Assembly (NCBI RefSeq): GCF_020144925.1
Contig: NZ_NSLC01000003.1
Location: forward strand, 248,001-312,000
Reading direction: 5' to 3'
DNA from: Afifella sp. IM 167
GTDB taxonomy: Bacteria; Pseudomonadota; Alphaproteobacteria; Rhizobiales; Afifellaceae
DNA length: 64,000 nt
Both the position numbers and the translations under genes were made by a program. The notes below the pieces were generated by a model. That model was given only the letters and a program-made list of their open reading frames with translations, made no database searches and had not been told where the DNA came from. Shown here piece by piece: positions 7,709 through 17,700 of this stretch (within the stretch, counting starts at the first letter, position 1; each line of letters begins with the position of its first letter).

Positions 7709-8233
7709 ATGGACCAGACGGCGCTTCCCGCCATCGACCCGAAGCTTTTCCGCTCCGTCATGTCGCGCTTTGCCAGCGGCGTCACGGTTATCGCGGCCGA
7801 GACGGATGCGGGCGTGCGCGCCATGACGGCGAACGCTTTCCTGTCGGGCTCGATGAACCCGCCGCTTGCCGTCGTCGCCGTCGCCAGAAAGGCGCGCATG
7901 CACGCCGTCATGGAAGCGGCCGGCCGCTATACGATCAGTTTCCTTTCCCGCGAGCAGGAACCACTCAGCAATCTCTTCGCCGGCCGGCCGGCGGAAGACG
8001 TGACGAGCGAGTTCATCGATTTCCACGGCGCGAAGGTGCTGAAGGGCGCGATCGCCCATATCCTCGCCGATCCATACGACCGGCACGATTGCGGCGACCA
8101 TTCGCTCTTCCTCGGCCATATCCGAGCCATGGAGGCGTTCGAGGGCGAGCCGCTCCTCTACTACGCATCAGCCTACCACCACCTTGCGACCGAGCCGGAG
8201 GGCGCGGCGCACAAGGTGGCGGATTTCTGGTAG
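7709..8233 (+). CDS. Flavin reductase family protein
   Basis: The 174-residue protein belongs to the FMN-binding split-barrel flavin reductase (FlaRed/HpaC-like) family: it opens with FRSVMSRFASGVTVIAAE, has MTANAFLSGSMNPPLAVVAV for flavin contact, and ends with GDHSLFLGHIRAMEAFEG, the usual GDH-x-x-F motif. Such enzymes reduce free FMN or FAD with NAD(P)H for a partner monooxygenase; no partner is adjacent, so its role is open. The ATG follows AAAGGACC. The 200 bases upstream hold no gene, only an imperfect GC-rich inverted repeat near 7528-7548. Its 3' end overlaps the convergent TPR gene by 66 bp. Confidence 0.93.
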   Translation: MDQTALPAIDPKLFRSVMSRFASGVTVIAAETDAGVRAMTANAFLSGSMNPPLAVVAVARKARMHAVMEAAGRYTISFLSREQEPLSNLFAGRPAEDVTSEFIDFHGAKVLKGAIAHILADPYDRHDCGDHSLFLGHIRAMEAFEGEPLLYYASAYHHLATEPEGAAHKVADFW

Positions 8234-10405
8234 GAGCCGGCCAGGCAGCGATCCACCGGCGGCCGCCCTCGCTTCCAGCCTTTCCAGCTCGACGCGGATC
8301 TCTTCCAGCATCCGGTCGCAGGCTGCCTCGTGACGATATGCGCCGGCCAGCCGGTAGGCTTTCGCGGCCGTCTCGAAGGCCTTCTGCGCCTCGGAAAACT
8401 CGGCGATGCCGTGCTTCATCCTGGCGAGCGAAAGGAGACACGTGGCCAGCCGCCATTGCTCCTGTGCCCAGTCATAGGGCGACTTGTCCGGATCGTGGAT
8501 TTCGAGAACCGCGCGATAGGCCGCCACGGCGTCCGTTAGTTTCTGCGGGCTCTTCTCGATTTCTCCGATGGCGCGCAGGCCTTTGGCGATGCTGCCTTGG
8601 CTCTCCGCCCATTCCACGGGCATTTCCTCGCGCGGCCGCTCCTCCAGCGAGCGATAGAAGGCCGCGATTCCCTCTCGCACAAGGCGCGTGCTGCGCCTCT
8701 GCTGGCCGAGGACGCAAAGTGCGACGCCGAGGTTCATCTCCGCCATTGCCCAGTCGAGCGGAACGCGATCGCGCGTCCACTCTTCCTGGGCGCGGCGATA
8801 GGCGGAGATTGCTGCCTTCAGATGCCGCCGGCTCCGCTTCTTCTCGCCGAGAAGACGCAATGCAAGGCCGAGGCTGTTCTGGGTCGCAGCCCAGGAAAGC
8901 GGGTGCGTTCCGCGCCGCTGGACCCGCAGCGCTTCGCGGTAACAGGCGATCGCGAGGTGGAGCGTCTCCGGATCGTCCTTCCATTCGGCGAGCCGGCACA
9001 GCACGTTGCCGACATTGGCGTGCGTCGCGGCCCAGCGCAGGGGCAGCCGTGAGCGCGGCCATTTCTTCAACGCCTGGCCATAGACCTCGACCGCCTCGAC
9101 AAGAAGGAGGGGGTCGCCCTTCCTTTCGGCGAGGTGCTCGAGCGCGTGACCGAGTGTGGTGTTCGCCTGCGCCCAGGCGAAGGGGGCCCGCTCCGGTGGC
9201 AGATCGGCGAGGACCTTCCGAGCGATCCTGACGGCTTCCTCGATCGGCTCGGCGGTCGGTGTGTTCCTGCCGAGCCGCTGGAGGATGTGGGCGAGCGCGA
9301 TCTGCGCCGTTGCCCATCGGACGGGAGCCCGTTCGGGGCGATACTCCTCCAGCGCCTCGCGAACAGATGCTGCCGCTTCCTCCAGCCGCGCTGGTCCTTC
9401 GAGCTCCGCCATCAGCGCAAGGGCCGTGCCGCATTCCAGCTTCGTCTCGGCCCAGTCGAAGGGGACGAGGTCGCGTCGTCGTTCTTCGAGCGCCCGGCCG
9501 AAGGTCGCGACAGCTTCCTCCAGAAGCGCCGGGTCGTTCTCGTCCTGGCCGAGGTGCCGAAGGGCGATGGCGAGGGCATTGAGCGTGCCCGCTCGCTGGA
9601 GAGGAACGGCTTCAGGGTCGAGCCCGTCGAGCGCGTGGCGGTACGAGGCGAGGGCCAGGTGATGGCCGTTGATGTCGTCCGTCAGGCGCGCGACCAGCGC
9701 GGCCGACTGACCAACGGCATGCAGAAGGCCGGCGCGCTGCGGGTTGGAGAGCGATCCCGGCATCGCCTCGCATAGCGCCTTCAGCTGGAGTGTCTGCGGC
9801 AACAGCCAGTCGAGGAGGAGGGGAACGTCGTCCTGTCCGGCGAGGGTAACGCGGGTCAGAGCCATGTTGACGAGGAAGGGCGCGAGGCCGGCGTCGAAAC
9901 CGGTCGGCAACTCGACCGTGCCAAGCTCGTAGCGATCCATTCCGAAGTCGCGCCCGAGGAAGTTGATGGAGAGGCATCCCGCGGCCCGCTCCACCCGGCC
10001 GAAGACGAGGACGTCTGCCTTTCGCGCACGCAGAAGCTCCTGCGCCTGCCTCTCCATCTCGATGCGGCCAGCGAACTTCCACCCCGCCGGGGCGGAGATT
10101 CGTGCGACTTTCAGCACGGGTATCGATGAAAGGGCCTCGGCGACCAGAGCGGTCTGCCCACCCTCCGTATCCCCGGCGAGATCGGCAAGGATCAGCCTGA
10201 AGCCCCGTCGGCGCCGCATTGTCCGGCCAATCGCGGCCTTCGAGGTGTCGAACAGACGCTCCAGCCACGGCCTTAGCCGGGCGAAGACCCACGAAAGCAA
10301 ACGCGCGGCGATCGACCACGCGAAGCTGAGAATGAGAAAACCCGAGAAGAAGAAAACCCCAAGATGCGTTATCGCGCTTGCGGGATCGAAAGCAGGAGTG
10401 TCCAC
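8168..10405 (-). CDS. Membrane-anchored tetratricopeptide repeat protein
   Basis: The roughly 745-residue protein begins with one hydrophobic segment (ITHLGVFFFSGFLILSFAWS), then a region of about 150 residues that looks like the small alpha/beta domain often placed before TPRs in rhizobial signalling proteins. About eight imperfect TPR-like repeats follow, each with the phrase P-x-x-WA-x-x-x-x-x-LG-x-AL-x-x-L (for example LPLRWAATHANVGNVL and HPLSWAATQNSLGLAL). No catalytic domain is visible, so it is probably a protein-interaction scaffold. I placed the start at GTG 10405 (10411 is the alternative, both behind GGGGGGC), because the 125-residue upstream frame crosses the divergent hss promoter region. 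Confidence 0.8.
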   Translation of the reverse strand: MDTPAFDPASAITHLGVFFFSGFLILSFAWSIAARLLSWVFARLRPWLERLFDTSKAAIGRTMRRRRGFRLILADLAGDTEGGQTALVAEALSSIPVLKVARISAPAGWKFAGRIEMERQAQELLRARKADVLVFGRVERAAGCLSINFLGRDFGMDRYELGTVELPTGFDAGLAPFLVNMALTRVTLAGQDDVPLLLDWLLPQTLQLKALCEAMPGSLSNPQRAGLLHAVGQSAALVARLTDDINGHHLALASYRHALDGLDPEAVPLQRAGTLNALAIALRHLGQDENDPALLEEAVATFGRALEERRRDLVPFDWAETKLECGTALALMAELEGPARLEEAAASVREALEEYRPERAPVRWATAQIALAHILQRLGRNTPTAEPIEEAVRIARKVLADLPPERAPFAWAQANTTLGHALEHLAERKGDPLLLVEAVEVYGQALKKWPRSRLPLRWAATHANVGNVLCRLAEWKDDPETLHLAIACYREALRVQRRGTHPLSWAATQNSLGLALRLLGEKKRSRRHLKAAISAYRRAQEEWTRDRVPLDWAMAEMNLGVALCVLGQQRRSTRLVREGIAAFYRSLEERPREEMPVEWAESQGSIAKGLRAIGEIEKSPQKLTDAVAAYRAVLEIHDPDKSPYDWAQEQWRLATCLLSLARMKHGIAEFSEAQKAFETAAKAYRLAGAYRHEAACDRMLEEIRVELERLEARAAAGGSLPGRLLPEIRHLVRRALRLGRKVVVG

Positions 10406-10607
10406 AACCACGCCCCCCGGCTGTTGCAATAGCCGGAACAATAAGAGAACAAATTGGCGGGGGCAAGTGAAAATGCGCGGCAGGGTTGCATCCTTCGCGC
10501 AGCCTGCCTGCGGCGCCTTTTCTCTCCTGCCTGCTTGCCTCTTGCCGCGGTTTCGTGAAAACGGAGGCCTGCAATTTTGCTCGCCATTGCCCGCAAGGAG
10601 CGCACCC

Positions 10608-12047
10608 ATGTCCGTCTGGCCCGTCCACGGCACCATCACCGGCCCCGTCGTCATGATCGGCTTCGGCTCGATCGGCCGCGGCACGCTGCCCCTGATCGAG
10701 CGGCACTTCGAATTCGACAAGGATCGCTTCACGGTCATCGATCCGGACGATGCCGACCGCCGCCTCCTCGACGAGCGCGGCGTCACCTTCCTCCAGCAGG
10801 AGGTGACGCGCGAGAATTATCGCGAGCTGCTGACGCCGCTCCTCACCGAGGGCGAGGGGCAGGGGTTTTGCGTCAACCTTTCGGTCGACACCTCGTCGCT
10901 CGACATCATGAAGCTCTGCCGCGAACTCGGTGTCCTCTACATCGACACCGTCGTGGAGCCGTGGCCGGGCTTTTATTTCGACCGCGGCATGGACCAGGCG
11001 ATGCGCACGAACCACGCGCTGCGCCAGACCGTGCGCGACGAGAAGGCGAACAACCCGGGTGGCACCACGGCCGTCTCCTGCTGCGGCGCCAATCCCGGCA
11101 TGGTCTCCTGGTTCGTCAAGAAGGCGCTCACCGACATCGCCGAGGCGACCGGCCATGCCTATAGCGAGCCTTCCCAGGACGACCGGATCGGCTGGGCGAA
11201 GCTGATGCGCGATGTCGGCGTGAAGGGCGTGCATATCGCCGAGCGCGACACGCAGCGCGCCAAGCATCCCAAGCCCCTCAACGTCTTCTGGAACACCTGG
11301 TCGGTGGAAGGCTTCATTTCCGAAGGCATGCAGCCGGCCGAACTCGGCTGGGGCACGCACGAGACGTGGCAGCCGGCGAATATGCGCCACCAGAAGACGG
11401 GCTGCCAGTCGGCGCGCTTCATGCTCCAGCCGGGGGCGAACACCCGCGTACGCACCTGGTGCCCGACGCCCGGCTCCCAGTACGGCTTCCTCGTCACCCA
11501 CAATGAGAGCGTCTCCATCGCCGACTACTTTTCGGTCGGCGAGGGGCTTGAGCCGGAATTCCGGCCGACCGTGCACTACGCCTACCATCCGGCGAACGAT
11601 GCGGTGCTGTCGCTGCACGAGATGTTCGGCCAGGCCGGAACCGCGCAGCCGGCGCATCACATCCTCGACGAGAACGAGATCGAGGACGGCATCGACGAGC
11701 TCGGCGTCCTTCTCTACGGCCACGCCAAGAATGCCTACTGGTACGGTTCGCGGCTTTCCATCGAGGAGACGCGTGACCTCGCCCCCTACCAGAACGCCAC
11801 CGGCCTGCAGGTGACTTCGGCGGTGCTCGCCGGCATGGCCTGGGCGCTGGAGAACCCGCAGGCGGGAATCGTGGAGACCGACGAGATGGATTTCCGGCGG
11901 TGCCTGGAAGTCCAGCTTCCCTATCTCGGACCGGTCGAAGGCCACTACACCGACTGGACGCCCTTGAGCGACCGGCCGGGGCTCTTTCCGGAGGATATCG
12001 ACGAGAGCGACCCCTGGCAGTTCCGCAACGTGCTGGTGCACGACTGA
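10608..12047 (+). CDS. hss: Homospermidine synthase
   Basis: The 479-residue cytoplasmic enzyme makes sym-homospermidine from putrescine (and spermidine) in an NAD-dependent reaction and is a hallmark polyamine enzyme of many Hyphomicrobiales. The N-terminal Rossmann motif VVMIGFGSIGRGTLPLIE (residues 13-31) binds NAD, followed by NLSVDTSSLDIMKLCRE and the substrate-side region GGTTAVSCCGANPGMVSWF. Length matches bacterial Hss. ATG 10608 is preceded by CAAGGAG; the longer in-frame extension overlaps the divergent TPR gene and is not needed. It stands as a single gene ending 24 bases before the convergent HD gene. Confidence 0.95.
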   Translation: MSVWPVHGTITGPVVMIGFGSIGRGTLPLIERHFEFDKDRFTVIDPDDADRRLLDERGVTFLQQEVTRENYRELLTPLLTEGEGQGFCVNLSVDTSSLDIMKLCRELGVLYIDTVVEPWPGFYFDRGMDQAMRTNHALRQTVRDEKANNPGGTTAVSCCGANPGMVSWFVKKALTDIAEATGHAYSEPSQDDRIGWAKLMRDVGVKGVHIAERDTQRAKHPKPLNVFWNTWSVEGFISEGMQPAELGWGTHETWQPANMRHQKTGCQSARFMLQPGANTRVRTWCPTPGSQYGFLVTHNESVSIADYFSVGEGLEPEFRPTVHYAYHPANDAVLSLHEMFGQAGTAQPAHHILDENEIEDGIDELGVLLYGHAKNAYWYGSRLSIEETRDLAPYQNATGLQVTSAVLAGMAWALENPQAGIVETDEMDFRRCLEVQLPYLGPVEGHYTDWTPLSDRPGLFPEDIDESDPWQFRNVLVHD

Positions 12048-12071
12048 GCGGACGCCTCTCGACGTAGGGAT

Positions 12072-12650
12072 CTAGGCGCCGCGCGCCTCCTTGCCGAGGC
12101 GTATGGCGGTCTCGCGGGCCGCCGCGAGCGCCTCGTCGAAGCGTGCCTCGAGCCCTTCGTCGATGCCGCGGCAATGGTTGGCGACCTCCGCGCCCCATTC
12201 GACATATTCGGCAAACCGCTCCGCCGACCAGCCTTCTGGAGGAGAAGCGGCGACTTCGGCGAGGTTGCTTGTCTTGTCGGCAAGCTCGATCAGGCGGACG
12301 GGGCGGGAGGCCGTGGCAACGTGCTCCACCTGGCGGCGCATCCGTTCGGCGCGCGGCAGGCTCTCGTCGTCGGTCATCTCGTCCACCCAGCCGGCGACGC
12401 GCTCGCCGAAGAGATCGGCTATCTCCTCGCGGCTGGCGCCGCCCTTTTCCACCGTGCCGTGCAGGATCGCCGCCACGATCACGTCGGCGGCGGCGCCCTC
12501 GATGTTCTCGGCGAGAAGCGCGGCGACCTCGGCGACATGGTCGATATAGGGCGCGCCGACAAAGCCCTTGCGCGTGGCGCCGCTATGGCAACGCGTGGCA
12601 TAGGCGAAGGCGCGGGCAAGAAAGAGCGTGTCGGAGGATGGGCGCGGCAT
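12072..12650 (-). CDS. MESH1/SpoT-type HD domain protein with altered catalytic motif
   Basis: The 192-residue protein has the layout of small alarmone hydrolases: LARAFAYATRCHSG at the start, the metal-ligand histidine in YIDHVAEVAALL, the second histidine in AAILHGTVEKGG and the distal aspartate in IELADKTSNL. In active enzymes the second motif is HDxxED. Here it reads H-G-T-V-E-K, so the metal-binding Asp is Gly and the catalytic Asp is Lys; I checked these codons in the raw sequence around 12440-12460. It may be inactive, act on another substrate or bind (p)ppGpp without cleaving it. It is the last gene of the run a2m-pbpC-HD, 33 bases after pbpC. Confidence 0.8.
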   Translation of the reverse strand: MPRPSSDTLFLARAFAYATRCHSGATRKGFVGAPYIDHVAEVAALLAENIEGAAADVIVAAILHGTVEKGGASREEIADLFGERVAGWVDEMTDDESLPRAERMRRQVEHVATASRPVRLIELADKTSNLAEVAASPPEGWSAERFAEYVEWGAEVANHCRGIDEGLEARFDEALAAARETAIRLGKEARGA

Positions 12651-12683
12651 GGGACTTGAAGCGAGGTACTCCGGCCTGCCCCT

Positions 12684-14777
12684 CTATTCAAGGAAGATGC
12701 GCACGCGGGCGGCCTTGCCCGCCCGGTCGAGCACCATCAGATCGGCAAAGCCGGGCCCCTGGGGGCGGAGGGTGATCTCGCGGCGAAAGGCGGTGCGCTG
12801 CACGGGCCTGCCGTCGAGGAACCAGGTGAAAGGCGGGGCGCCGTCGCGCAGCTTGATCGCCAGCGGCTGCGGCGCGCCGCCGGAAAGGCCGAGATCGATG
12901 CGCGCTCCGTCCGGCGGATAGGCGATTTCGGGGGCGGGCGTGGCGGCCTCCTCCCCGCGGCCGGCAAAGCGCAGCGGTGGCGGCAGGGCAGCGCTCCGCG
13001 CCTGAAGGATGCCGGCGGGCGGCGGCGGCATGCGCCGCGTCGGCCCGAGCCGCGAGAAGGCTTCCAGCATGATCGGAGCGGCGGCCTCGATGCCGACCAG
13101 GCCCGGCACCGGGGTGGCGTCGGCGCGGCCCGCCCAGACGCCGACGACATGGCGGCCGTCGAAGCCGACGGCCCAGGCGTCGCGATAGCCCCAGGAGGTG
13201 CCGGTCTTGAAGGCGATGTTGTCGGCCCTGGCGCCGAGCGGCGTCGGGGCGCCGGACAGGATGTCGGCGACCTGCCAGGCAGCGGCGGGGGAAAGGATGC
13301 GGCCGAGCTCCTGTCTCGGCGCGGCCGGATCTAGGCGGAGCTTCACCGCCTCGCCGCCGCGGGCGATCGCCGCCGACAGGGTGACGAGATCCTCCAGCGT
13401 GACGCCGAGCCCGCCGAGGCCGATGGCAAGCCCCGGCGGGGAGATGCCGGAAAGGGCAGGGCGCACGCCAGCGCGGCGCATGCGGGCGAGAAGCCGCGTC
13501 GGACCCACCTCTTCCAGGAGCGTCACCGCCGGCACGTTGAGGGAGAGCTGCAGGGCGCGGCGGACGGTGACGGTGCCGCGGTATTCGCCGTCGAAGCTCG
13601 CCGGGGCATAGCCGGCATAGGCAGTCGGCCGGTCCTCGATGAGGCTTTCCGGATGCGCGAGGCCGAGCTCGAAGGAAAGCCCGTAGATGAGCGGCTTCAG
13701 GCTCGATCCCGGCGAGCGCTCGGCCCTGGTCATGTCGATGAAGCCGGCGCGGGCAAAGCCGAGCGGATCGGCCGAGCCGACGGAGGCGAGGATCTCGCCG
13801 GTGCCGTGGTCGGCGGCGAGGATCGCCACGCTGACGCGGGGGCCGAGGCTCTTTGCGGCTCTCGCCGCCAGACGTTCCAGACGCTGCTGCAGGCCGGCAT
13901 CGATGGAAAGGCGGATTTCCTCCGCCGCGCCCGGCGCCGAAGCGGCGCTTTCGTGGGCTCTTTCAGCGGCTTCAGCGGCGACGTGAGCGGCGAGCATGGG
14001 GAAAGGTTTTCGCGCCGAGGGGGCGGGCGAGCCGATCGCCTCCTTGGCCACCTCGATGCGCAGCGCGCCGGCCCTTGCGGCGCGGGCGAGCACCCGGTCG
14101 CGCGCCTCGCGGGCCTCTTCGGCGTGCCGGTCCGGCCGGCGCGCCTCCGGCGACTGGGGAATGGCGACGAGGAGGGCGGCCTCGGCGGCAGTGAGGCGGC
14201 CCGGCTCCTTGCCGAAATAGGCGAGCGAGGCGGCCCTGACGCCCTCGATATTGCCGCCATAGGGCGCGGCGAGGAGATAGAGGCCGACGATCTCGTCCTT
14301 GGAGAGACGGTTCTCCAGCGCCCGCGCCAGCAGGATCTGACGGAGCTTGCCGGCGAGGCTGCGCGTGTTCTCGCCGGAAAGGAGACGCGCCACCTGCATG
14401 GTCAGCGTCGAGCCGCCGGAAACGATGCCGACGCTCGTCACGGCCTGCCAGCCGGCGCGGGCGAGGGCGCGAAGATCGACGCCGTGGTGCTCGTCGAAGC
14501 GCCGGTCCTCGTAGGTCTTGAGAAGCCGGAAGAAGACCGGATCGACCTGGTCTCTTCCGACCTTCAGCCGCCAGATGCCGGTCCCGATCGGAAAGGGGCG
14601 CAGCAGCGTGCCGTTCCGGTCGACCACCAGCGTCGAGGTCGCAAGGTCGAGGTCGGGCAGATCCACGGAAACGACGGCAAGACGGAGCCCGGCCGGCGCG
14701 GCGAGAGACATCGCGCAGGCCAGCGCAATCCCCGCCATGGCCGGTCGTGCGAGGCCCCGCCTGATCGCGCGCCTCAT
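12684..14777 (-). CDS. pbpC: Penicillin-binding protein 1C
   Basis: The 697-residue bifunctional peptidoglycan synthase has an N-terminal membrane anchor, a GT51 transglycosylase domain (catalytic Glu90 in YEDRRFDEHHG; GGSTLTMQ at 121-128), a transpeptidase domain (SxxK at 358-361 in SPGSSLKP, SLN at 412-414, KTG at 524-526 in FKTGTSWGYRDAW) and the C-terminal BiPBP_C domain starting near PEIAYPPDGARIDLG. That is the PBP1C arrangement. ATG 14777 is preferred: the longer frame would overlap the upstream gene and delays the anchor. It follows the alpha-2-macroglobulin gene by 22 bases, the conserved yfhM-pbpC pairing, in which the macroglobulin is thought to guard the periplasm when the wall is breached. 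Confidence 0.93.
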   Translation of the reverse strand: MRRAIRRGLARPAMAGIALACAMSLAAPAGLRLAVVSVDLPDLDLATSTLVVDRNGTLLRPFPIGTGIWRLKVGRDQVDPVFFRLLKTYEDRRFDEHHGVDLRALARAGWQAVTSVGIVSGGSTLTMQVARLLSGENTRSLAGKLRQILLARALENRLSKDEIVGLYLLAAPYGGNIEGVRAASLAYFGKEPGRLTAAEAALLVAIPQSPEARRPDRHAEEAREARDRVLARAARAGALRIEVAKEAIGSPAPSARKPFPMLAAHVAAEAAERAHESAASAPGAAEEIRLSIDAGLQQRLERLAARAAKSLGPRVSVAILAADHGTGEILASVGSADPLGFARAGFIDMTRAERSPGSSLKPLIYGLSFELGLAHPESLIEDRPTAYAGYAPASFDGEYRGTVTVRRALQLSLNVPAVTLLEEVGPTRLLARMRRAGVRPALSGISPPGLAIGLGGLGVTLEDLVTLSAAIARGGEAVKLRLDPAAPRQELGRILSPAAAWQVADILSGAPTPLGARADNIAFKTGTSWGYRDAWAVGFDGRHVVGVWAGRADATPVPGLVGIEAAAPIMLEAFSRLGPTRRMPPPPAGILQARSAALPPPLRFAGRGEEAATPAPEIAYPPDGARIDLGLSGGAPQPLAIKLRDGAPPFTWFLDGRPVQRTAFRREITLRPQGPGFADLMVLDRAGKAARVRIFLE

Positions 14778-14799
14778 CGCGCGTCTCTCTGGGCCCGGC

Positions 14800-17700
14800 T
14801 CAGCGCAGCGGCCCCTCCACATGGACGCGGCCGCTGTTGGTGCGGGCCCTCAGCTCCGGCCGGTACATGTCCTCGATGGTGGCGGCCGGATGGGCGAAAT
14901 CTCCCGGCGAGACGGCCCGCACCACATAGGCGAGGCTGAAGCGCGTGGCGTTGCTCTGCGAGCGCTCCATTGCCGCGATGAAGCGGTCGGCACGGAACTC
15001 GGTATGCGCCGGCTCGGTGGAGAGATCGAGCCAGTCGAGCGCGCCGACATCGCCGCCGCGCAGGATGTTCGGATTGTCGATCTCAAAGCCCGCCGGCAGC
15101 GGGTCGTCGAGGATGAGGTTGCCGGAGCCGGCGGCATCGGCGGTGACGGTGAGAACCACGACCAGCCGATCGCCCTGCGCCACATTGGCGGGATCTACCG
15201 GCTCGCCCTGAAGCGTGTAGGTGGCGCGCTCGATCATGTAGCCGTTGCCGGAAGCCGGCTCGGAGGTGAGCGAGCGCCCGGTGGCGCTGATGGCCACATC
15301 GACCGGCGCTGCGCCGCGGTTCTCGACCGAAAGGCCGGCGCGGATGGCAGCTTCGTCCACTTTCTTCGACATCGGCCCGTCGAAGCGCTCGCCGCCGACG
15401 GAAAGCTCCGGCCGCACGGCCCCCTTCATCAGGGCGTTGGCGGCAAGCAGCGACCAGGCATCCTCCTGCGTGGAAGTGCGGCTCTGGGCCTGGCGCTCGT
15501 CGGCGACAAAGCTCGCCAGAAGCGGCAGGTCGACGCTGTCGATATCGCTTTCGGAGGCGAGCGTCAGGATCGCCGCCCCATCGCGCAGCCGTGAGCCGTA
15601 ATCGAAGCGGAAGCCCTCGTCGTTGACGCCGCGCAGGTCTGAAACCGCGCGGCTGAAGATCGAACTCGACAGCGAGCGGTCGCCGTAGAGCGCCAGCGCG
15701 GCACCGATCTGCGCCTTTGCCAGCGGCGTGACGAAATCGTCGAGTTTGGTCTCGGCGTAGTAGCGCAGGTCGCCGATCGCCGCCCTGCCATTCTCGGCGA
15801 GCACGTAGAGGGCATAGGCGATGTCCTCGCCGGCATCGGAGAAGTCCGGAGCATAGGCGATGCGGTTCTTCAGGTTGTCGAGGGCGATGGAAAAGGCCGT
15901 CTCCGGGACGGTGTAGCCGGCACGGCGGGCGCGGCTCAGGAAGTCGGTGACGTAGGAATCGAGCCAGAGATCGTCCGATCCCGGCCGCCAGAGGCCGAAG
16001 CTGCCGGACGAGCTCTGATAGGCGAGGACGCCCTCGATCGCCTTCTCGATGCGCTCGTCCGCCGCCTTGTCGCGGGCCATGCCGAGCGCGTCGGAGACCT
16101 CGTTGAGGTAGACGAGCGGCAGGGCCCGGCTCGTCAGCTGCTCGGCGCAGCCATAGGGGTAGCGGTCGAGCTTTCGAAGGATCGCCGGCACGTCGAGCCG
16201 GCCGGCGCCGTAGGCGGAGACGCGAAGCCCGGCCGAGCCCGGCTTCAGCCCGTCGAGGATCGATCCGTCGAGATCGACCGAGCTGCCGGGCGCAAGGCTG
16301 ATGAAGGAGGTGCGCAGGATCTCCGGCTCGCCGTCGCGGACGGTGAGGGCAAGGCTCTTTTCAAGAACCTCGCCGGCCGGCGTCGTCAGCGCCACGGAGA
16401 GCGTCGCATCGCCCTCGGCGATCGCGTCCAGAGGGACGAGAAGCTGCTCGCGGCCGCCTTCGGCGAGCTCGGTCGTCAGCGGAGCGGAAGCGGGCCGCAC
16501 GACGTTTTCGTCGCTGCTCGTCACCGTCACCGAGACCTCGCCGGCGGGACCTTCCGCATGGGCGATATCGAGGGCGATGCGCGAGGTGTCGCCCGGCGCC
16601 ATGAAGCGGGGAAGGGCGGCGGAGACGACCACCGGATCGCGGACGAGAACGTCCTTCTCGCCATGGCCGACGCCCTTCTCGCTCCAGGCGAGGGCCATCA
16701 GCCGCACGGTGCCGTTGAAGTCGCCGACGGGCACGTCGAAGCTCGCCTTGCCGTCCGGGCCAAGGCGGACGACGCTGGAATGCCAGGCAACGAGCTCCTC
16801 TGTCGGGGCGGGGCCCTCGAAGCGGGCGAGGGCTGCGTCGCCGCCGGTGCGCACGCGGCCCGGCGCGCCGGCAAAGCGGTCGATCAGCGCCGAATAGACG
16901 TCGCGGATCTCCATGCCGAGCCGGCGCTGGCCGAGATAGAAGGCCTCCGGATCCGGCGTTTCGAAGCCGGTGAGGTTGAGGATGCCGAGATCGACGGCAG
17001 CTAGCGTGACATAGGCTTCGTCGCCTTCGGCGAGGCCGGCGATCGAGATGCTCGCCGCAAAGGTGCCGCGAGGCTTTGCCTCGGAAGGCGCCTCAAGAGA
17101 AACGTTGAGGCGCTGCGCCTCGTTTTCGACGCTCGCCCAGGAAAGGCCGAGGGCGCGGGCCGGCATGCGTTTTTCGGCGATATCCATCGGCCGGTAGAGG
17201 GCGGCCGTCACATAGGCGCCGGGCCCCCAATCCTCGGTGACGGGCAGCTCGATCTCGGCCGAGCCTTCGGAAACCTCGACGGATTTCGTCGCGATCAGCC
17301 GGTCGTCGATCACCATCACCTGGGCGATGCCGGCAAAGCGCGGCTCAAGATGCACCACCGCCGTCTCGCCGATGCGGTAGCGCTCCTTGTCGAGCGAGAG
17401 TTTCAGAAATTCCGGCGTTTCCAGCGTCTTCGGCGCGGCATACCAGCCTGCCTCGAAGGTGAAGCTTGCCGGTAGGAGGTCGCCGCTCTTCGAGGCCACT
17501 TCGATCTCGTATTTGCCCCATTCGACCGGGGCGGAGATGGCGGCCGGCGCCTCGACGCCGACGCGCGCCGTGCCGTCCGAGACATGGCGGCGCGTTTCCA
17601 GGACCTCGTAGTTCCATTCGCCGTTGGAGCGGTACCATTGATAGTCGCGGTCGACCTTCGACAGCGTCCAGGTCAGATCCTCTGCGGCGATGCGCTCGCC

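Noticed and set aside
9612-12041. 809-codon minus-strand ORF opposite hss
   Set aside because: Its first half is antisense to homospermidine synthase and its second half an out-of-frame version of the TPR gene; no family signature.
13653-14939. Long plus-strand ORF (428 codons) opposite pbpC
   Set aside because: It is a GC-rich antisense shadow: the minus-strand frame carries all PBP1C catalytic motifs and this one has none.
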